Shown: piece by piece, positions 5,058 through 7,546 of the stretch | Layout: every line of letters starts with the position of its first letter | How positions within the stretch are numbered: position 1 is the stretch's first letter | From: Candidatus Omnitrophota bacterium | Lineage (GTDB): Bacteria > Omnitrophota > Gorgyraeia > Duberdicusellales > 4484-171 | Length of the DNA stretch: 7,546 nt | Direction of reading: 5' to 3' | NCBI GenBank assembly: GCA_021735105.1 | Contig: JAIPHS010000045.1 | Location: 1 to 7,546 of the forward strand | Notes under the pieces: model-generated | The model's input: the letters and a program-made list of their open reading frames with translations, nothing else | Told to the model about the DNA's origin: nothing | Databases searched by the model: none | Made by a program: the position numbers and the translations under genes

Positions 5058-5516
5058 TTATTCTTCAATTTTTTTAAAAACTTCTATTATTTCTCCGGTA
5101 GATTTAGCCGCAAGAAGGTCTTTTCTAAAATCTTCTTTATTTAGAATTCTAGTAAGATAAGCTAATATCTGTAAATAATTGTTTATACCTTTATTAGCCG
5201 GTGTCCCCATTAAAAAAATTAATTTAGCCGGTTTATTGTCTAAAGAATCAAAATCCATTCCTTGAGGTATCCTGCCAAAAGCAATCACAAAATCTTCTAC
5301 TGCATCGCTGCGAGCATGGGGAATCGCAATTTGATCACCAATACCAGTAGTTTTTAATTGCTCTCGATCAAATACATCCTGGAGAAACTGATCAAAATCA
5401 ATAATCTTCTTTGAGCCTACTAAAAGTAAAGCTAATTTTTTAATAGCATCGCTTTTACCTGAAGCCTCTAAATTCAACAAAATATTATCTTTATTAAAAT
5501 AATTTGCTATTTTCAT
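5058..5516 (-). CDS. Stand-alone PTS EIIA protein (fructose/Ntr type)
   Basis: A 152-residue cytoplasmic protein covering one whole EIIA (PtsN/FruA-type) domain. The phosphorylation loop GIGDQIAIPHAR (58-69) places the acceptor at H67; HPr or NPr would be the donor, neither being encoded here. The second active-site histidine of the family, usually in an HLxxL motif, is replaced by Tyr in NNYLQILAYLTRIL (Y114), which may alter phosphotransfer. No EIIB or EIIC sugar permease is encoded nearby, so a regulatory role like that of EIIA-Ntr is more likely than sugar uptake. AAGGAGG five bases before the ATG is excellent and overlaps the end of the upstream PII-like gene, whose stop is one base away, so the two are coupled. 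Confidence 0.9.
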   Translation of the reverse strand: MKIANYFNKDNILLNLEASGKSDAIKKLALLLVGSKKIIDFDQFLQDVFDREQLKTTGIGDQIAIPHARSDAVEDFVIAFGRIPQGMDFDSLDNKPAKLIFLMGTPANKGINNYLQILAYLTRILNKEDFRKDLLAAKSTGEIIEVFKKIEE

Positions 5517-5517
5517 T

Positions 5518-5874
5518 CTATCCTCCTTTTTTCAAGAAAAGTTTACCCATTTGTAAATACTTAATATGATCAAAAGGTATTACGCAAACAAATCCCTCCT
5601 GATCCTGATTATTTCTTTGTAAATCACTATCATTATCTATTATTTTTAAAAATTGTTTGGCTTTTTCTTCATTTTCTACTATCGTTAAAAAAGATTTATT
5701 ATAAACATTGATCATGCTGCTTTGGGAAAAAATGACATCAGAAGTTGCCCCTTTTAATAAAGTTCCTAAACGTTCATCTTTAACTAACAAAAAATCTCCT
5801 ATTCTTGCTCTTTTAGCTAACAACTTAAGCTCTTCTAAATATTTTTTATTATTATGCATAACTATAATTAACAC
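5518..5874 (-). CDS. Second PII-like protein, in the EIIA operon (GTG start)
   Basis: A 118-residue protein resembling the PII-like protein at 1864-2193 over most of its length: VLIIVMHNNKKYLEELKLLAKRA aligns with LLIIVLNKEEYLEKLLSLLVELE, and FLTIVENEEKAKQFLKII with ILAVVKDKDFMDNFKQLI, giving the same strand-helix-strand, strand-helix-strand fold. I choose the GTG at 5872-5874 rather than the ATG at 5895, because AGAGGTGAT lies 4-12 bases before the GTG and the family begins directly with the first strand, while the ATG lacks a ribosome-binding site. The final strand (GFVCVIPFDHI) is followed by a 15-residue tail ending KKGG. It sits between a secreted small protein and the EIIA gene, overlapping the latter's ribosome-binding site. 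No transporter is encoded next to it, so its target may be encoded elsewhere or be the downstream antiporter. Confidence 0.7.
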   Translation of the reverse strand: MLIIVMHNNKKYLEELKLLAKRARIGDFLLVKDERLGTLLKGATSDVIFSQSSMINVYNKSFLTIVENEEKAKQFLKIIDNDSDLQRNNQDQEGFVCVIPFDHIKYLQMGKLFLKKGG

Positions 5875-5878
5875 TTTT

Positions 5879-5887
5879 ATCACCTCT
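5879..5887 (-). promoter_or_regulatory. Ribosome-binding site AGAGGTGAT deciding the GTG start
   Basis: On the minus strand AGAGGTGAT is complementary to the 16S rRNA tail over nearly all positions, and its GAGG core is 8 bases before the GTG at 5874. It lies inside the longer reading frame that would begin at 5895, which argues for the GTG. Confidence 0.65.
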
Positions 5888-5941
5888 CTAAACATAATCT
5901 TAGTTTTTAACTTTAATTAAAAATGTGAAAAAATAGAAAAA

Positions 5942-6259
5942 TTATGTAAGAATCTTTGGAGGTGAGTGGTTAAATAATATATCTAAGAAAGTGGCAAGTC
6001 TATTGAGCTTAAATACTGAATTTAATTCAGCTGCATAGCGAGAAAGGTAAGAAAAATTAAATTTTAGGTGGACATTTTTATCAACTATATAGAAATTATC
6101 TATATTTTCTCGAAAACAATTTTCTTCTGATATTTTCTCTTCTCCTTCTTTTTCTGCTCTCAGAAAAGAAAATCCCTTGATGCCAATACTATATTGAGAA
6201 AAAAATACCGAAAATATTAGTATCAGAGATATTATAAAAAATAATTTAGATCCTTTCAT
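5942..6259 (-). CDS. Small secreted or membrane-anchored protein of unknown function
   Basis: A 105-residue protein I do not recognise. MKGSK is followed by a hydrophobic stretch (about 6-26, LFFIISLILIFSVFFSQYSIG) fitting a signal peptide or an N-terminal anchor; the rest is polar, with one cysteine (C48) and no domain that I know. Its ATG is one base after the TAA of the HTH-EIIA gene (TAAAATG arrangement) with only a weak GGAT before it, so translation is likely coupled to that gene. It is followed after 46 bp by the PII-like gene's leader. Finding an exported protein inside an otherwise cytoplasmic regulatory operon is odd; it could be a sensor or partner protein of the envelope, or a poorly conserved ORF. 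Its tight packing supports it being real. Confidence 0.6.
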   Translation of the reverse strand: MKGSKLFFIISLILIFSVFFSQYSIGIKGFSFLRAEKEGEEKISEENCFRENIDNFYIVDKNVHLKFNFSYLSRYAAELNSVFKLNRLATFLDILFNHSPPKILT

Positions 6260-6260
6260 T

Positions 6261-6989
6261 TTATCCAGATTTATTGGTTGCTTCTAATTGATTATTAAAA
6301 AACATACTTTTTCGTTCAAATTCAAGTAACAATCGCATAATATCTTCTTTACTTTCAGCTTTTATAAATTTCTCTATAGTCTCAGGCGCACGAATCAACT
6401 TTGAAATCATAGCTAACAATCTAATATGAATTGCCTCACTTAATGCGCAAATCATAAAAAATAAATGCACTTTCTTTTTATCTGGCGCATCGTAATCAAT
6501 TCCCTTTTGTGAGATAGCTATTGCTATTTTGTTTTCTCTAAATAGCTTATTGGAAGGATATCTTGGATGGGGTATTGCTACCTTTTGCCCCACGGCAGTA
6601 CTTAGCATTTTTTCCCTTTCAAGAAGTTCTTGATAAAGTATTTTAGGCACTGGTGTTAAATTAACTAAATCAGCCATATCAGTTAATTTGGACAATACTT
6701 CTTTAGATTCCTTTACTCCTAAATCAAGTTCCATCAATTTATTTTCAACCAAACGAGATAAAGGAACAACAGAGTTCTTATCTTCGATAATTGAATTCAG
6801 CTTTTCTTCGGGAGACTTAACAATTTTGTTTTGCAAATAACTGTCAATCGCATCTATATGGAATCTCCATTGGTTGCCCACTTTAACCCCAGGTATTTCA
6901 CCATTTTGAGCCATTTTTATTATAGTCTTTTCATTCAGCTTAATATATCTGGCCAATTCTTTCGTGGTTAAAACTTGATTTTTATTCAT
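6261..6989 (-). CDS. HTH-EIIA fusion: excisionase-type DNA-binding domain with PTS EIIA domain
   Basis: A 242-residue cytoplasmic protein. Residues 6-53 form an excisionase/MerR-like winged HTH (LTTKELARYIKLNEKTIIKMAQNG, then IPGVKVGNQWRF), a DNA-binding module. After a linker, residues about 76-228 form an EIIA (PtsN-like) domain: TAVGQKVAIPHPR gives the phospho-acceptor H141 and AIHIRLLAMISKL keeps the second active-site H188. This suggests a regulator whose DNA binding responds to PTS phosphorylation, a fusion type I have seen annotated in some uncultivated and deltaproteobacterial genomes. AAGGTG five bases before the ATG supports the start. It leads the operon 6989-5058 with another EIIA protein, and three 10-bp repeats immediately upstream may be its own binding sites, so autoregulation is plausible. 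Confidence 0.85.
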   Translation of the reverse strand: MNKNQVLTTKELARYIKLNEKTIIKMAQNGEIPGVKVGNQWRFHIDAIDSYLQNKIVKSPEEKLNSIIEDKNSVVPLSRLVENKLMELDLGVKESKEVLSKLTDMADLVNLTPVPKILYQELLEREKMLSTAVGQKVAIPHPRYPSNKLFRENKIAIAISQKGIDYDAPDKKKVHLFFMICALSEAIHIRLLAMISKLIRAPETIEKFIKAESKEDIMRLLLEFERKSMFFNNQLEATNKSG

Positions 6990-7000
6990 TTTTACACCTT

Positions 7001-7030
7001 TTTATAACTTATATTAACTTATTTTAACTA
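7001..7030 (-). promoter_or_regulatory. Three tandem 10-bp direct repeats before the HTH-EIIA gene
   Basis: The plus strand reads TTTATAACTT, ATATTAACTT and ATTTTAACTA back to back, consensus (A/T)TATTAACTT, that is AAGTTAATAT on the minus strand. The 10-bp period puts the copies on one face of the helix, as in operators of HTH regulators. They begin 12 bp upstream of the ATG, overlapping the expected promoter or leader. The DNA is very AT-rich, so chance repetition is not excluded. Confidence 0.4.
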
Positions 7031-7086
7031 AAATTACCATATTATCTCTAATAAATCAAGCGAATTTTATTTTTTTTAAGAAAAGT

Positions 7087-7120
7087 CAAAAGAAAAAATA
7101 CCAGCTAGAGATAAACCGGC
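7087..7120 (-). terminator. Probable terminator after the DUF190 remnant
   Basis: On the minus strand GCCGGTT (7114-7120) can pair with AGCTGGT (7100-7106), with several G-U pairs, around the loop TATCTCT, followed by ATTTTTTCTTTT. It is 19 bp after the DUF190 stop and just before the promoter region of the HTH-EIIA operon, the expected place for a terminator. Confidence 0.5.
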
Positions 7121-7138
7121 TATTATAAAAATATAGAT

Positions 7139-7411
7139 TTACTTAGAGCCTTTATGCCGATATTTTATAACTCTAACCTTTTCCATAGTGATCAATCCTT
7201 CCTGCACGACTTCATCGAGGAAAGGCAGAAGCTTATTGATATTTTCTTCTGTATCAACAATCTCAACTGTAATGGGAAGGTCACCTGAAAGCCTTAATAT
7301 TTTTGCGCTGTGCATACGGCTATCTGCGCCAAAGCTCATAATACCTCTAGAAGCAGTTGCCCCGGCAAGGCCTAATTCTCGGGCTTTTTCTACAATCGCC
7401 TCATAAAAAGT
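7139..7411 (-). pseudogene. DUF190 (PII-like) protein, N-terminally truncated
   Basis: The frame reads TFYEAIVEKARELGLAGATASRGIMSFGADSRMHSAKILRLSGDLPITVEIVDTEE..LLPFLDEVVQEGLITMEKVRVIKY, the body of the DUF190 family, a PII-fold group often encoded beside ion channels or CrcB-type fluoride exporters. A whole protein has about 105-115 residues; here about 90 remain. The first strand (normally M-x-LLRIYIGE) is missing and there is no ATG, GTG or TTG in frame between the nearest upstream stop and the internal ATG at 7337-7339, which would start after half the fold's first repeat. The lost end abuts a transposase gene, suggesting disruption by insertion or deletion. Translation from the internal ATG would give only 66 residues. 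The well-kept remaining sequence suggests recent damage, or a non-canonical ATT start. Confidence 0.75.
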
Positions 7412-7427
7412 TCCGGGGACACAATAC

Positions 7428-7546
7428 TTAATTACCCCTCTTTCTTTTCTTAGGCCCTGGTTTCTTCTTTTTTAAACTTATCCCTAATTTCTTCTCAAGT
7501 ATTTCTATAAAATTATTATCTCCTAACGGGCGGCCGGTGCGTTCAT
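7428..7546 (-). CDS. REP-associated tyrosine transposase (RAYT, Y1_Tnp), C-terminal end only
   Basis: The frame entering from the right edge reads ERTGRPLGDNNFIEILEKKLG followed by a lysine/arginine-rich tail KKKKPGPKKRKRGN and TAA. RTGRPLG-x-x-x-F-I-x-x-LE-x-x-LG is the typical C-terminal block of IS200/IS605-related REP transposases, which cut and join single-stranded DNA at palindromic repeats with a HUH/tyrosine active site; that catalytic part lies outside the window. The stop is only 17 bp from the first recognisable DUF190 residues, so the element's edge must lie close by. Whether the transposase is intact cannot be seen. Confidence 0.8.
   Translation of the reverse strand, partial: ERTGRPLGDNNFIEILEKKLGISLKKKKPGPKKRKRGN

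Noticed and set aside
5708..5920. Plus-strand ORF antisense to the second PII-like gene
   Set aside because: Shadow frame; the minus strand carries a recognisable fold and coupled neighbours.
7188..7406. Plus-strand ORF antisense to the DUF190 remnant
   Set aside because: Shadow frame; the minus strand clearly encodes DUF190 sequence.

Overview
The window is AT-rich bacterial DNA in which every convincing gene lies on the minus strand, so it is described here from right to left in the direction of transcription. There are no rRNA, tRNA or housekeeping markers. The gene types (stand-alone and HTH-fused PTS EIIA domains, a CPA2 antiporter, PII-like proteins, a DUF5674 gene pair, a RAYT-type transposase, short dispersed GC-rich repeats) suggest an uncultivated Gram-negative lineage. 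My weak guess is an Omnitrophota-like or other candidate-phylum genome; this is impression, not proof.

Right end (7546-7087): the last 38 codons of a REP-associated (Y1/IS200-like) transposase, followed at once by a DUF190 PII-like gene that has lost its N-terminus, then a probable terminator. Next (7030-5058) is a tight regulatory operon: an excisionase-type HTH fused to a PTS EIIA domain, a small secreted or membrane protein of unknown function, a PII-like protein whose real start is probably a GTG, and a stand-alone EIIA protein. Three 10-bp direct repeats sit just upstream of the first gene and could be its operator. Then (4959-1864) come a zinc-ribbon membrane protein, a membrane-anchored metallophosphoesterase, a CPA2 cation:proton antiporter with no C-terminal RCK domain, and a second PII-like protein encoded directly behind the antiporter.

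The genes suggest a theme: two PTS-type phosphorylatable proteins and two (formerly perhaps three) PII-fold proteins surround one ion antiporter. The working hypothesis is phosphorelay or small-ligand control of cation/pH homeostasis, comparable to EIIA-Ntr control of K+ transport and to PII-like proteins paired with transporters elsewhere. This is inference from gene order.

Between 891 and 1863 there is about 970 bp with no credible protein gene. It holds a promoter for the left gene pair, several inverted repeats, a REP-like hairpin, members of a CTGAGC...CGAAGGA repeat family, a GC-rich patch (about 1400-1640), and a candidate small RNA with its own -10 box and a strong terminator. The left end (890-1) has a two-gene module with an ATGA overlap (DUF5674 and a conserved small protein), followed by a broken SAM-methyltransferase fragment running out of the window.
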